A stretch of 64,000 bases of DNA from contig JAGVSM010004547.1 in assembly GCA_022494885.1 (NCBI GenBank), positions 124,001 through 188,000 on the forward strand, written 5' to 3'. A program made the position numbers and the translations under genes. The stretch comes from Micrasema longulum (lineage: Eukaryota; Arthropoda; Insecta; Trichoptera; Brachycentridae). Position 1 is the first letter of the stretch; each line of letters starts with the position of its first letter. Shown piece by piece: positions 31,626-43,184 of the stretch. Under the pieces are notes generated by a model, which saw only the letters and a list, made by a program, of their open reading frames with translations, had not been told where the DNA came from and searched no databases.

Positions 31626-31874
31626 ATCTAGATTTCCTTCTGTTGACTTTAATAATTTTAACTTTAAAACGTTTATTGGATTTTGTGAAGGTAAAGAGCT
31701 GAAACCTAAACTGTATAATAAATGTACTTATTATCTGAATACAATCAAAAGGGTAAAAGTAAACTGAGGATAATGCATTTGCCATCTTGAAAAAGACAAA
31801 CAGCAAAGTCCAAGAGAAAGTATACATACTCGTATATATTATGTCAATGCATTAAAACGTTATGAAGTTATCAA

Positions 31875-31904
31875 CGTCCGGTCCGTCCGTCCGTCCGTCC
31901 GTCC
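31875..31904. repeat. (GTCC)n tetranucleotide microsatellite
   Basis: About seven units of CGTC/GTCC, starting CGTCCGGTCCGTCCG and ending in CATTG. Confidence 0.95.
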
Positions 31905-32270
31905 ATTGTTTGGGGGACCGTTTGACGCTTTGTTGTGTACCTATTGTAGGATGTTTTGCAGACCTTTCATCCCCTCAGCTAAAGTTCGTGCATTATTCTA
32001 ACTAGACGTCGGCGTCGTCCACTATTTAGTAGAACCTTATATTCAGTAAATTCAGTATCTAGATCTAAAATGCGAAGGCATTTTCTACATTTGTACGCAC
32101 GTGCTTGTCTTCCATGTTCGTGTAATTGCAATATGGCCATAAGTAAGAATGACAATTTTCGACACAAGCCTTCCGTACAATTTGCCAAACTCACAGTAAA
32201 AGGGGCAATGAAAATAGTCAAGTTAAATCAAATCTAAATTGCGGTGTACGAAATTCCATTTTTCAAATAA

Positions 32271-32394
32271 TCGTATTTTGTGGACGATGAGACGCATCGG
32301 ACCATAAGACCCATAACAATTTTTGGTTGAATTTTCAAAGTAAAAAAGTGCGTTTTGAAGTCCGAAAAATACGGTAACTTATATCAAAAATTAT
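32271..32394 (+). mobile_element. Short MITE family M3, copy 2
   Basis: Left end CGTATTTTGTGGACGATGAG; right end GTCCGAAAAATACGGTA. The ends are imperfect inverted repeats (TACCGTATTTTTCGGAC type). About 124 bp, no ORF. Confidence 0.65.
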
Positions 32395-32520
32395 TTCAAC
32401 AGAGAGGGAAAACATTTTTGAGAAGTGATATGGAAGTCTAGGCATTTACAGAGCTTATGACCTGTCATTAGCTGGTTAAAGTGGCCACTTTACACACTGT
32501 GTAACATTCACCATTCTGCC
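32395..32520 (+). repeat. Repeat family R8, copy 3
   Basis: CAACAGAGAGGGAAAACATT, GGAAGTCTAGGCATTTACAG, CTTATGACCTGTCATTAGCT and GTGGCCACTTTACACACTGT; the best-preserved copy here. Confidence 0.85.
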
Positions 32521-32635
32521 CATGTTTGAACTTTGTCCTAATCAGTGCATGTGCTTATTAAAATGCATGCCATGTTGGTTTTATATGTTTTTTTTTTTTT
32601 AAGAAATATTTGCGTTCTTATGATTTACCCAAATA

Positions 32636-32790
32636 TTTCATTTTGAGGGCCATTTTCAGCGAGTTGTAAATAACTCACTTTTAGAAAATGGAATAAAGTT
32701 GGGGTAGAGTGGGATTCGAACCACAGACCTTTGGTCCGTTAGTCCGAAACACTAGCCACAGGACTACAACCCGATCAACAAGTTTGTGCA
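32636..32790 (-). mobile_element. tRNA-derived SINE, antisense
   Basis: On the minus strand the tRNA-like head reads GTCCTGTGGCTAGTGTTTCG ... GTGGTTCGAATCCCACTCTA, with a good B-box, followed by a body ending GAAAATGGCCCTCAAAAT. Its body also occurs at 10405-10510. Confidence 0.7.
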
Positions 32791-33019
32791 ACAGCTATGG
32801 TAGAGGTGTATAGTGGGTTTTGCATGTTGATTTGCATGTTGGTTTGATTGGTGTCCTGACGAAGAGACGGGTACGACTCTAAACCGGTAGACATAGAAAA
32901 GTCGGTAAGTGTTTATTTACGAATATTCAATAACATTTCGTACAAATAATTAAATTAAATTACTTTTATATAATTTTGAGTTCACTTTCCTTAATATTTT
33001 TTTAAAGACATTTAATTTT

Positions 33020-33120
33020 ATAGTAAATATACAAGCTTTGAAGATGTCATGAAAGCTATGAAACCGGTCACTGATATTTTCAAAATAATAAATTTTCGTT
33101 TTTTTCGCATTTTATTTATA
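33020..33120 (+). repeat. Dispersed module (GAAGATGTC..GAAACCGGTCACTG) shared with 1360-1470
   Basis: CTTTGAAGATGTCATGAAAG then CTATGAAACCGGTCACTGAT and a TTTTATTTATATAATA tail match the insert inside M2 copy 1. In both places it touches an M2 copy, suggesting joint spread or a shared target preference. Confidence 0.6.
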
Positions 33121-33144
33121 TAATACAACTATTCTAATTTAACC

Positions 33145-33580
33145 TACATGAGTTTTGTTAAATCTCTCGTTTTAATGCAAAAGTTACGTAGTTTTTTTTA
33201 TATCTTAGTAGACTACAAAACTAAGACAAAAAGTTTGATTTTTTTTTATGTATCGTATTATCAGCACTACGATTTTTTAAAGTTTTTAAATATTAAAATT
33301 ACTACGCCCGTGACATCACATGTTCTGGTCGGTGAGTTCTGCTGATTGGTAAATGGGCTTCCCGGAAACCTAAAATTAATCATAACTTTCTATCAGTGGT
33401 TGGTTCGGATAAACTTGTAACGCTGTTCAAAGTTGTTTATTTTTATTTAAACTATTTTTATCCATTTTTTCATATATTTTCGAGAAAATTCGCCTTACAA
33501 AAATACTCCAATTTTACCACGTATAAGAAAACATTTTTTCATCCAATTTTCCGTAGTACTGAACTTCCCCGTGGTTTCAA
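33145..33580 (-). mobile_element. MITE family M2, copy 4 (expanded)
   Basis: On the minus strand: GAAGTTCAGTACTACGGAAA, ATTGGATGAAAAAATG, ACAAGTTTATCC, CACCGACCAGAACATGTGAT, GTCACGGGCGTAGTAATTTT, GTAGTGCTGATAATACGATA. Somewhat longer than other copies. Open frames of 65 and 110 codons on the plus strand are antisense readings of it. Confidence 0.7.
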
Positions 33581-33589
33581 TTTTGTTAT

Positions 33590-34610
33590 TGGACGTGTTC
33601 ACTTTTTGACGTTCCTCGGCTTTTTTATTTCACAAGAAATATGTGAAAGTTTAAGCGGAGGCAAAATTGTTTATCTTGTGGAACACAGTTTACAAGGTAA
33701 TGAATTAAACCAACCAAGGTATTTATAAAACATGTCAAGAGATATATGTTTCATATTATGAATACGAAATCCAATGTTCTCTCTAGACAGCTTGAATTTT
33801 CTTAACAATGAATTAAATCTCCATGTGCATTATCGCTGTTGATCCTCGCCTCACCCTAATGTGAACCCATTATATCTGTCTTTCTCTCTCTATCACTCTC
33901 CCCTCCCCCTCCCCGGGGGTGAAGTGGACCCGCGCAAACAACCCCTAGTCGCGTAGTACGTGTAAAGTGTAAACATTAAAATAAGAACTCGCGTAACGTA
34001 GAGTATTCGTGTCATTAAAAATTCCGGAAGGTTTCAATGGGACGGCTTTGTGAAACTCTGAAAGGTGTAAACAGAGCAATTTCGAGCATTGTTTGGGAGT
34101 AAAGAAGTATTTAACATTAGATTTTATTTTCAATGAAACGTTATTTAAAAGGGACAAACTCGTTCATAATACTCGCCCTTAAAATTACGCATACAAATTG
34201 TTACTTTGAGAAGCTTAAAATATTGAATTGTTCGCTTAAATAATTATTATTTTACGGCATTTACGATACCCAGATTTTTTAGAATCTTAAACGAAAATTC
34301 TAAACAAACAAAAATGGTTTTAAATGAGAGTTTTCCTGTTTAAGTTAAAAGAGGAACTCTTAAGATCGAGTTTTATCGTTTTTCTGAAGCAACTGTCTTA
34401 ATAAACGAATCTTCCAGTTGATGAGTAAACTTCGAAATGGAATTTACAGCAAACCGAAACAAATATCGGATTATACGAAGCGCACAGAAAAAACAAACAC
34501 AATTAAAAATACAAACTTTGCTCTCATCAACATAACAACACAGCTCTCTCGGGAAAGGAGGATACACCGAGTATAAAGACTTTACTTCTTTAAGAAGAAT
34601 TTGAACCTTT
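33590..34610. other. Mixed low-repeat DNA without recognised gene
   Basis: Contains a pyrimidine-rich run TCTTTCTCTCTCTATCACTC followed by CCCTCCCCGGGGG at about 33880-33920, and a non-repetitive block to about 34170. No splice-consistent exon follows the pyrimidine run. Confidence 0.45.
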
Positions 34611-34614
34611 TGAA

Positions 34615-34720
34615 TCGTATTGTGGTCCGGCGGTTGGTGTTGGGAACTCACGGATCACAGGTCCAAGGTTCGAATCCCTACCCCTACTTGATTCTCGTTT
34701 TCAAATAATAAGCTATTTAC
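34615..34720 (+). mobile_element. tRNA-derived SINE head
   Basis: TTGTGGTCCGGCGGTTGGTG ... CCAAGGTTCGAATCCCTACC has A-box-like and B-box-like parts. The A-rich or body region is short. Confidence 0.6.
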
Positions 34721-34734
34721 ACCTTTAAATTTGT

Positions 34735-34910
34735 TGCAACAGAGAGGGAAAACATTTCTGAGAAGGAAATATGGAAGTCCAGACATTTAAAGGGCCTGTC
34801 GTTGGCTGGTTTTAATGGCCACTTACAACACTAGGTAATATTCACCATTTTGCCTATGTTTTAACATAAACATTTCCTCAACTCTTCCATGTGTTGTTTT
34901 TTGTGAAGTA
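34735..34910 (+). repeat. Repeat family R8, copy 4 (extended)
   Basis: CAACAGAGAGGGAAAACATT, GGAAGTCCAGACATTTAAAG, CCTGTCGTTGGCTGGTTTTA, TTGCCTATGTTTTAACATAA and CATTTCCTCAACTCTTCCAT. Shows that R8 continues past the ACACTGTGTAA box to a CTCAACTCTTCCATG end. Confidence 0.75.
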
Positions 34911-34914
34911 AACT

Positions 34915-35540
34915 AACTTTTTTTAAAACATATTAACAAAAATTTACGTCAACCAAAGTTTACGTTTGATAATGTCAAGATGAAACGCGTCACATGTAAT
35001 TTTAAAAAATATTAAAAGTTGAATGAATTCTCAATAAAATCTCTCATTGCGGATACCTTATCAAATTTTAATATGGAATTCTACCAATTATCTGCGTACA
35101 CACTATATAAATAAAATCAAAAATAAATCAAATCGTACCTTTTTTTATATTAGCACTTTTTAATTTTCAATATCTATTGTGCTCTTCCAGTAGTCTTGAA
35201 ATAATTTTTTTTATACACATAAACCCACATACAGGTCATGCCTTTGTCGGTTTTTTTGTTTTGTTTTTTGATGGTGTATTTTTTATCAGCAGGATTTATT
35301 ATAAAAAGCAAAAAAATGTGTATTAATAAATAAAAGTTTTAAAAATACTACATATTAACGAACTAACTAAAAGCTCAACTCTTACATTGCAACCACGTAA
35401 TTCGTTGTTTATTTATTCGGGATAACTTTTACAGCGCCATTTACGTAAAAATCACATCAAGAGCGCTGAAATAATACGGGATAACATTTATTTTTTTTAT
35501 CTCATTAAAATATCTCCTACCTACCTTAAAACCGTATAAT
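34915..35540. other. No recognised gene
   Basis: Very AT-rich; nothing identified. Confidence 0.55.
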
Positions 35541-35544
35541 ATTA

Positions 35545-36115
35545 AAAGGAGGCACAAATAATATTAAAACCTCTTGAATCTGCTCAAAATTCGATCATTA
35601 AAATATTTTTTAAAAAGCCCTTCAGGTACCCCAGCGTCAAGTTGTTTGAGGAATTCGGGATCTTAGATATAAGGCAATTATATATCTTTCGAATATTAAT
35701 GTTTGTAAAAGCAAATTATTCTACCAAATTACAAAAGGAACACTCCCACGCTATCAGAAGTCAAATTAGAGGATGGATCCTGGGGTCTACCACAAACTTT
35801 GAATCCGAGCAAAGAAATTTTAGGTTTCTGGGCTCCATAATATTAAATATGTTATCTAAACATTGCAAGACCGTGACCCGGATTCAATTAAATAAATTTG
35901 TAAAAAAATATTTACTGGGTTTGTAGAGAAAAACTTACAAAAACATATTTTTCAATAATAAAAAGTATCATTAAATTAACTAGTAGGTAGTCATGTTATT
36001 CTTATTTTGCATAAAAATGTCTATCTTAAAACAGGTTATACCTAGTTAAGCAGACTAGACAAATTGTAATGTTAATAGACCGTGATTATTATTATTATGT
36101 ATGTACAAAAAATAA
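35545..36115 (+). pseudogene. LINE ORF2 C-terminal region and 3' UTR, family L-YGI copy 2
   Basis: The plus strand reads ILKPLESAQNSIIKIFFKKP, FRYPSVKLFEEFGILDIRQL, YIFRILMFVKAN and EHSHAIRSQIRGWI to a stop at 35926. The 3' UTR has a TTAAGCAGACTAGACAAATT motif and ends AAAAAATAAATG. It aligns with the minus-strand copy at 26340-26840 (KPY..STDKLF.EFPVLDI.QIYI). 5'-truncated, no RT core. Confidence 0.85.
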
Positions 36116-36184
36116 ATGTTTTCGAACGAATCTTCAGCATACGTCTCCACTCCGCGTGAAAAATATGATGGCGGTGTATGTTTT

Positions 36185-36495
36185 TGTTAAAAATTAGGAA
36201 GTTTAATGGTTTTTCAAACTTTTAATTCTTTAATAGACTATGAAACTTGGCCGAACGCTTTGTTTTTTATTTTTATGTATCGTATTATCATTGCTACGAT
36301 TTTTCACAGTTTTCCAATTTTTTTCATTACTCCGTTTGTGACGTCACTAGTGATCTTTGGTAGTTCATTTTTTTTTTTTTTTTTATACATTTTAAGGAAA
36401 CTTCACAATACAATTAAATACTCAAAATATTACTGTGTTTAAGAGAACATTTCTTATATCCAATTTCCCGTAGCACTGAATTTCCTCATTAAATG
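36185..36495 (-). mobile_element. MITE family M2, copy 5
   Basis: On the minus strand it starts AATGAGGAAATTCAGTGCTA and CGGGAAATTGGATATAAG, then contains GTGACGTCACAAACGGAGTA and CGTAGCAATGATAATACGAT. A T-rich run at 36367-36384 is an internal expansion. The tail is shortened. Confidence 0.75.
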
Positions 36496-36499
36496 ACTT

Positions 36500-37615
36500 T
36501 TATCTACCCTCTTGCGCTTTCATGAAAGTAAGCGTAATATAAATATGCCTTCATACATATATTAAGAAATCAAATGCGAAGATTTAAATTCTTTCCTTTC
36601 TGCATAAAATTTATGGGAATTTTATAGTCTCTTTTAATGCCTCCCCTCGGTACTTCACAAAAGAGACTCGCTCGCATATTCAATAAAAATATAAAATGTG
36701 CAAATATATGGATGCTAGTCTGCGTCATCTGGCTGAACAATTTCGCGTTAGTCCGTAGTCCGATATTTGAATTTGTGGGTCTGCCTCGAAGGAGGAGGTT
36801 ATTGAATATTAGCGCTATTACCACCACATTTTATTATTACACCCCTATAATGAGAGGCCTTATTGGGGTAACCCTGTAAAGCTCTTAGAACTCGGGGGAA
36901 ATATGTATAGAGCCAAGGAAATACCATTTTCCAAATAAACCCGTTGGAAGTATGTGAAAAAACTGAGATACACGATGAATCAAGGACAAATTCATACGAT
37001 GATTTGTGGTGATTCCACGCTCACATTATACTAAAAAATAAATTATTTATACAGCGCAATTCGTAAAATAGCAATAATAACAATGTTTTAATCGTCCGCA
37101 TCATAATTCTATGGCCGCTCCCTCTCAGCTGACTGCCAGCTTCTGTGCGTCTTTCCAAGTCAGGTGCGCGTACCGTAGTTCAACGCGTAGCATTTACCCT
37201 TTATACAAGTACCTTTATAGGACACCTAAAGTGGTTTACAAATATACCACCAGAATCAATCAGTATTTATTTTCTAATTATTAAGTCTTATGTCAAAAGA
37301 ATAAAGTAATAACGTGCACTGGTGGATCACTCTTCCACTCACCTTAAAAAAGAACATGTTTTATTAGGTTTGCGAGTCGTAAATCAACACAAAATATGTA
37401 TCCTATAAAGGTTTAAGACAGTTGCTACAGAAAAACGATAAAACTCGATCATGAAAAGAACTCTTTTAACCTGGAAATGAGGTCTGAGGATAAAACATTG
37501 GTGAAATACCTCTGCGCTATTTCAACAAGAAAACTCAAATTAAAAACAATTTCGTTTGTGAAAATTTTTCGTTCAAGATTCTACAAAATCTGTGTATTGA
37601 AATGCTATAAAATAA
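36500..37615. other. Low-repeat interval without recognised gene
   Basis: Two overlapping frames (36570-36827 minus, 36637-36879 plus) cross a GC-richer block (TCGAAGGAGGAGGTTATTGA) but neither has a recognisable domain. A further GC-rich patch is at about 37110-37190. The content is probably unique non-coding DNA. Confidence 0.4.
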
Positions 37616-37621
37616 AAAATA

Positions 37622-37795
37622 TTACAGCTTGCCCACCACATACAGCACACCGCATCTGAGGACATAAGTCTCCTTGGCGGTGACCACATACACGGAAAAG
37701 TTGCTCGTTGCCGAACGAGAAAAGCTGCCCGAGGGAGCTCTCTGTAATCTGGTAGCTTAAGCACCTTTGTGCTTAAAGAAGGTAATCTAGGAGTA
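37622..37795 (-). mobile_element. LINE 3' fragment, family L-CGY copy 1
   Basis: The reverse complement matches 57776-57935: GCTACCAGATTACAGAGAGC, TCCCTCGGGCAGCTTTTCTC, TTTTCCGTGTATGTGGTCAC and TCAGATGCGGTGTGCTGTAT then GTGGTGGGCAAGCTGT. Truncated at both sides. Confidence 0.8.
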
Positions 37796-37799
37796 CACA

Positions 37800-38110
37800 A
37801 TATGCACTTCATTGGATTGAGAAAAGACAGAAGTGAATTTTTTACTGACTGGGATTAAATTGATTGGACATGATCAATTCGCCGAAATGATAACAAAACT
37901 TTTTTAAATCGTCGATTTTCTTTTTTGAAGCCACCAGATCTGTTTATCCGACAGGACCAATAACAGAGCCAAGGATAGTACCGAGAAAATTCATTCAGTA
38001 ATCTTAGAGAGGGAGAAAGGGACAAGATCACAGAATCTGTTCAGAAGTTTGATAGGATGTCCGCAGCAGCACGAAGGGGAATCAAAAATTTTGAAAACAA
38101 ATAATTTATC
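37800..38110. other. No recognised gene
   Basis: Short spacer between a LINE fragment and a MITE. Contains GGGAGAAAGGGACAAGATCA; not assigned. Confidence 0.45.
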
Positions 38111-38111
38111 C

Positions 38112-38500
38112 ATAAGTTACTTATTGAAAATACTTGGTACACTTCCACTTATGTATTTAACTAATTAATAATTCAATTAGCTTTTCAGTCTGTCAATTAG
38201 TCTACAGATGCCCCAATGGCATCTTCAGACTGATGAATATAAATTATCCTTAAAGTGTATAATATTCACTGGTTTGATCAAGTCCATTAGAGGGTGAACG
38301 CGCTAATTGGTCAAACAAATAGGTGGAAGTGTACCAAGTATTTAAAATTAGTAACTTATATTTATATATATAAGTTATTACATCATTACAATGGAATTCC
38401 ATAAAAAATTATCAATAAATAGTTTCAATCAAATAAATCATTTGTCATTAAATTTACCATGACCTGATATAAACTAAGTAGTCCAGTGATCGGGGATAAC
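38112..38500 (+). mobile_element. Foldback MITE family M4, copy 2
   Basis: Arms ATAAGTTACTTATTGAAAAT (38112) and the reverse complement of GTATTTAAAATTAGTAACTT share TACTTGGTAC. A nested hairpin lies inside (CAGTCTG...CAGATGCC / GGCATCT...CAGACTG). After ATTACAATGGAATTCCATAA the family continues to CCATGACCTGATATAAACTA and AGTCCAGTGATCGGGGATAA, the latter also present, inverted, at 57521-57572. Confidence 0.75.
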
Positions 38501-38576
38501 CCAAGAAAAATTTATACGCTGACGAATTGAAGGAAAAAAAGAAAGGAAAGAAAGCTGCACCACCCTCCAGAGATCT

Positions 38577-39945
38577 TCAGCTATTGCCCTCAATCAAAAT
38601 ACATCCATTATCAGCAAAAGCTTGAACCATACATGTTGAAGAAAGGGAAAGTTCGAAAAAATCATCGAACAACACATTCCACAAAAGTGGTCCCAAAACA
38701 AAGCCTCGAAGACAGCCACATGAAATCTCACGTGATATAAGTGTACTTTTATCGGGATACACAACGTTTCGATTTAAAAAACAGTTTAATATAATTTTAA
38801 ATAAGTTTGCAGGTATTTGTCGAAGTTGTTAGTTGATAAGAATCATCGGCCACCAAGCATGGTCAAAGGCACCTGAGATATCAAGTTACATAATGAAGAC
38901 TCTTTTTTTGTTAGTGTTTTTAGCAAAATTTCTTGTCAAAATGATAGCATTTTTAGTAGAAATATTGGATCTGAACCCAAATTCCTTAGTGTTTATCGGC
39001 TTAGTTACATTTAAGTGAGACGCAAGTCTGTTACATATTAGTCGTTTCAGTGTTTTCCCCAGAATAGGCAGAATAGCGATTGGTCTATACGCTTTAGCAT
39101 CAGTACTTAGCCGATCGCAGCGCTTAGGAATACTTTTTATCAATCCCGTTTTCCAGCAATCTGGGAAGACACCTTTGGAAAGACATATATTAAACATGGT
39201 AAGGAGTTCAAATGGGGCTAAAGACCAGCACCTTTTTACAAGCGCAGGATCAATTCGATCTAGACAAGATGTTTTATTTAGGTTGAGATTGGAGACGATT
39301 TTTCCAACATCCAATGAGGATATAGGTGGTGACAACGAAGTTAATAGAATTAATACTGCATGTTCTCTAACCTGAATATGATGAATAGAATCAGAAGCTA
39401 TGTCTTTAGTAGGGATAAGTGCGTCAAGCAGAGCTGAAGCCATGTCCACAGCAGTGAGTGTAATGATACCAGTCAAAGAATGTTTAATACCAGTAATAGG
39501 CTTATCTTGCAAATTATTTTTGGGAATAAATCTTTATAGAGCAGAGCACCCCAGGGATCAGATTTTGATAGATAGTTTACTAGGTGGCGCCAACTAAGTC
39601 TTTTGGCTTTATCTATTGTAGTTTTGTATTTATTATCTGCCATTTTAAAATTTGCATCTAGTAAAGACAATGCTAAAGGATCACAGTTCGTCGACCCCTT
39701 TCGAGAGCTCTTCGTGCACGATTGAAAATTGTTTTTAATGCCGAAAGATTGGAATTCCACCATTTGTGACGAGTCAAAAGAGGAAGGAAGGTTCGTCTTA
39801 GCGCATTTTCTGCACAAGTTATACATGACGCTATTTCCTGAACCCCAATGTTCATTCTAGATCCATTTGATAAGTGAACTGAGCGTCAAAGTTTGACCAG
39901 TTTTCAGTTTTTGATCGAAAACGCGATGGGATTGGTAATGTAAAA
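38577..39945 (-). pseudogene. R1-clade-like LINE ORF2: linker and reverse transcriptase relic
   Basis: On the minus strand, from 39940 to 38577: an AENALRRTFLPLLTRHKWWN linker, AKRLSWRHLVNYLSKSDPWG, RT fingers KTSCLDRIDPALVKRCW, GVFPDCWKTGLIKSIPK and YRPIAILPILGKTLKRLICN, then GFRSN. Next is motif A as LDISGAFDHAWWP, preceded by an in-frame TAA, then GFVLGPLLWNVLFDD and the active site as FADN instead of (Y/F)ADD. The AFDxxWWP form is typical of the R1 clade. Several frameshifts separate the pieces; the endonuclease N-terminus and the 3' end are missing. The product would have been a target-primed reverse transcriptase. Confidence 0.9.
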
Positions 39946-39959
39946 GTATGATAAACGTC

Positions 39960-42770
39960 AGCTTTTAAAAAAAAATATGGCAAGTTTTACATTATTATAT
40001 AAATGACACAGATAATTTATTATTCTTTGACCAATAAAAAGTAAACTAATATATATATATCTACATTGAAAATAAACTGACCTGAACCTGAACCCTGAAC
40101 CTAATGTAGGATTTGACACGATATTTAGATTTAACATCATATTATAATTTTTTATGTGTAGTTTATTTTTATGTCATAAAGTATATCTGTAAACTTAACA
40201 TAATATTAACATCGACGTACACACATATACCCATATCGAGCCTATGTTTGGCATTTGGAAATATTATAGGTACGAGTATGTGATCGTAAATTTTGATACG
40301 TCATCAAAGCTGTTTACTCGACTGATCAGGCCTTCCCAAGCTTCACAAAAAAATAATTCCCGAAAAAATTCATTTAAATCTCGACAGAACTGTGGCATGA
40401 TGAAATTTATTAACTATTATTTAATTACCATATTTAAAAAAAAAACAATGTTTCATAATATAGTTCATAATAAAACAAAATCATTTTACTAATAATTTCA
40501 AAATATATAGAAACAATCCATACAATGTTCAATTGTAATGGTCATCCTTTATCTATTGAATTCATACTGCTCCATTCCTTTGCTTCGCTTTTATTCAACC
40601 GTCCTACAAGATTAAACATTTTTCGAAATATAATCAGTAAATGTTTGTGTCAGCTTGTAATAACATGTGTCCCATCAGCACGATGGTTATATATTTTTAT
40701 GCAACAACTTTGGCGAATGTGTAGGATTTTCATGTTAGTGTAATTGAATTTCTCTTTTGTGGCCCCATTAGTGTTCAATGTCCTGGATGAACATATTAAG
40801 TTTGCCAAAACGAAAGCCATTTTTAAGAGAAGAGTACAAGTTTGGATTTTGTCTAAGGAAAGAGACCATTGCCGGATACTGCTGCGAGTCATTAAATTCT
40901 GTTGATTACAATTATTGATGTTTGTGTAACAATTTTTATTTTTGATATACTTTGATAATATGTACGCTTCCACTTACCATTATGTAGTATCCCAACTTAA
41001 AACAGGGCTCTTGGACTCATGAACTTATGTAGAGATATGTTTTTTTTGGTACTGTTTATCTGTGTGTGAATAAATAAAGAAATAATAGATAAAATAAATC
41101 GTAATATTCAGAAACCTCAGAAGCCAACCGTAATACTTTTAAAGGGTTTACAAAAAAACTATTTATTGACTTTTTTGTTCGATGAAAGCATTTATTTTTT
41201 ATTAAGATTTCACAAAAAAGAATGGGTATTTTTATTTTATCAAAAATTAAGACGGTAAAGAGAATAGCGTATTTAAAAAAAGAATTTGAAAGTGGCTTGA
41301 CTTATGGCATTTAGTTTACTTGAATGACTTATGGGGTTTCTGAAAATAATGTCTTGGTGAACAAACATAGAAAAGTCGATATCGGTAGCTCAATCACAAA
41401 TAACTATTGACGTGCTTAAAAACATGCAAAGCATTTGAGCGATTACAATGAACAATAATGAACGTGCTTAAGTTATTGCAGTCACAAGTCAACGCGTGTG
41501 TAATCTCTTAAGTCAACGCTCGTTTCAGTTTGATTTTTGTTTTCCTCGTTAATAAATACAGTTCACTGGCAGAAAATCAGCGTTTACTGTAAGAAATAAT
41601 ACAATATATTGCATTTGCAAAATAGTAACGAGTATCTTATACACAAAAGTGAAAAATTAAATTACAATCACTATGACCACTGCTTTTCTTAACATTTGGC
41701 TTGCCAACCGCCGGCTAAATGCAAGAAATAGCATGATAAATAACAAATAAATAAATAAAAATACAAATTGGAATATTTTCCATATTTACACCGGTGAAAT
41801 TAAAATATGTGATTACGCAGCAGGATTATACGTCGCGGAACGTAAATATTTTGACATTTAATATTAGGTGTTCACGGATGTTGCATTGTGATTGCGAATA
41901 CGATAAACCATGGTGAGAATTTGTTATCACATCGCTTATTAGCACGTTGATAGTTATTTGTGATTGAACTACTGAACATATACTATTTTATTTGCCAACA
42001 TTTGTCGAAATGTTTGACCACAAATTTACTTTAAAAAATGAAAATTATTTAATCCAAACAGTTTATTCAACTTTACAATTCACTTTGTTCCATCTTTTGC
42101 TTTTTGTGAAGTATCATTTTTTTATTTCAGTTTTTAAATCTCTGGGTCTGTATTACAGTAGGAAGTCGACAGTTATATTCTATTTTGTCCATTAAGTGAA
42201 ATATTTTTTTCTGTATGGAAAATAGAATACGCGTCATTTTTTTTTTCTAAACATGTTCAATTACAGATTACTGATCTCAGGGTAATAATGCGGTGCAGCT
42301 GTAGAGACGCTCTATCGCTATACTAATACTGCCACGAAAAAAAGCGTTTTTGGTTTAGCAACAGACCTGAGTACATGCGGCTTATTGTTTAACTGTAAAC
42401 TTTAACTCTTTTCGTGATGATTATCCTAGAATGAATATTGTTTATATGGGCAGCTCTATAGCGTTATTTCTCTGATGTACCGATGAAGATACTTTAAATT
42501 TTCACACAAATATAGACATTTTCGTACATAAATTTCTATTTTACTTTATAGACAGTCTAAACTTTTAGAAAACTATATCAACTTTCCATTATAATCAAAG
42601 CCCAGGGGGACTTCCAATACTTTTCTACAAAAACTTGAAAATACTTTAAATATTGTTGAGTAGGTACCTATTTATATATTTTTGTGAGTAAAAGTGATTT
42701 TTATTGACTTTTGGTGCAAACTCTAATGTATAGGAGTGAATTGGAAAAATAATTAAGAAAGTAGGTTTAT
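39960..42770. other. Long AT-rich interval without recognised gene
   Basis: Several 60-107 codon frames occur on both strands with no recognisable domain. The region at 40520-40980 has more even composition and may be an old transposon, but I cannot place it. Small local repeat: GACCTGAACCTGAACCCTGA at about 40080. Confidence 0.45.
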
Positions 42771-42774
42771 TTAT

Positions 42775-43145
42775 TTATTTAACACTTTATACACATATTA
42801 AGGCGGGTATATTGCCTTAAGGCAATTTCTTCCTGCTTACCCAAACCGTTCAGTTTGAGAAAATTACAAGCACATGGACATATTCTAGGTAATTATTCAG
42901 AATCTCATAATTTTATACAAAAATTCAAAACAAAAATCAACAAAAAATTTACACTATACTATGACGAGAGGAGAGGATGAGGTGATGGGAAGGAAAGAAG
43001 GGGGAGAAAGGAACAACTCAAACATTTATATAGTGACATTTCAATCTTGATTTAAATGTAAATAAATAAGGGGCGTCTCTAACATTAGTGGTTAAAACAT
43101 TCCGAAATGCGATCTCTCGAGCGAACTTGCGGTAAAACGATGTAT
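42775..43145 (-). mobile_element. LINE C-terminus and 3' UTR, family L-NVRD copy 3
   Basis: On the minus strand: TTNVRDAPYLFTFKSRLKCH then YINV and stop, followed by the same 3' UTR as the copies at 15725 and 22490 (TCAAACTGAACGGTTTGGGT reversed here) and the end AAATAAATAAATAAACC. It shows the original frame after NVRDAP better than the other two. Confidence 0.8.
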
Positions 43146-43184
43146 TATAGGTGCACAAATGTCGAAATCCGTACACCTATGTAC

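Noticed and set aside
32480..32510. ACACACTGTGTAA box in R8 as a possible Transib heptamer
   Set aside because: It is internal to R8, not at a terminus, and not followed by an RSS-like spacer and nonamer.
33148..33728. Plus-strand frames of 65 and 110 codons
   Set aside because: Antisense or through-reading of MITE M2 copy 4.
38833..39597. Plus-strand frames of 60-66 codons
   Set aside because: Antisense shadows of the minus-strand R1-like reverse transcriptase.
40080..40110. GACCTGAACCTGAACCCTGA, telomere-like look
   Set aside because: Short and not the insect TTAGG/CCTAA telomere repeat.
40520..40980. Possible hAT-type sequence (frames on both strands, PSARW-like motif)
   Set aside because: The resemblance rests on a few residues; no ends, duplication or second motif could be found.
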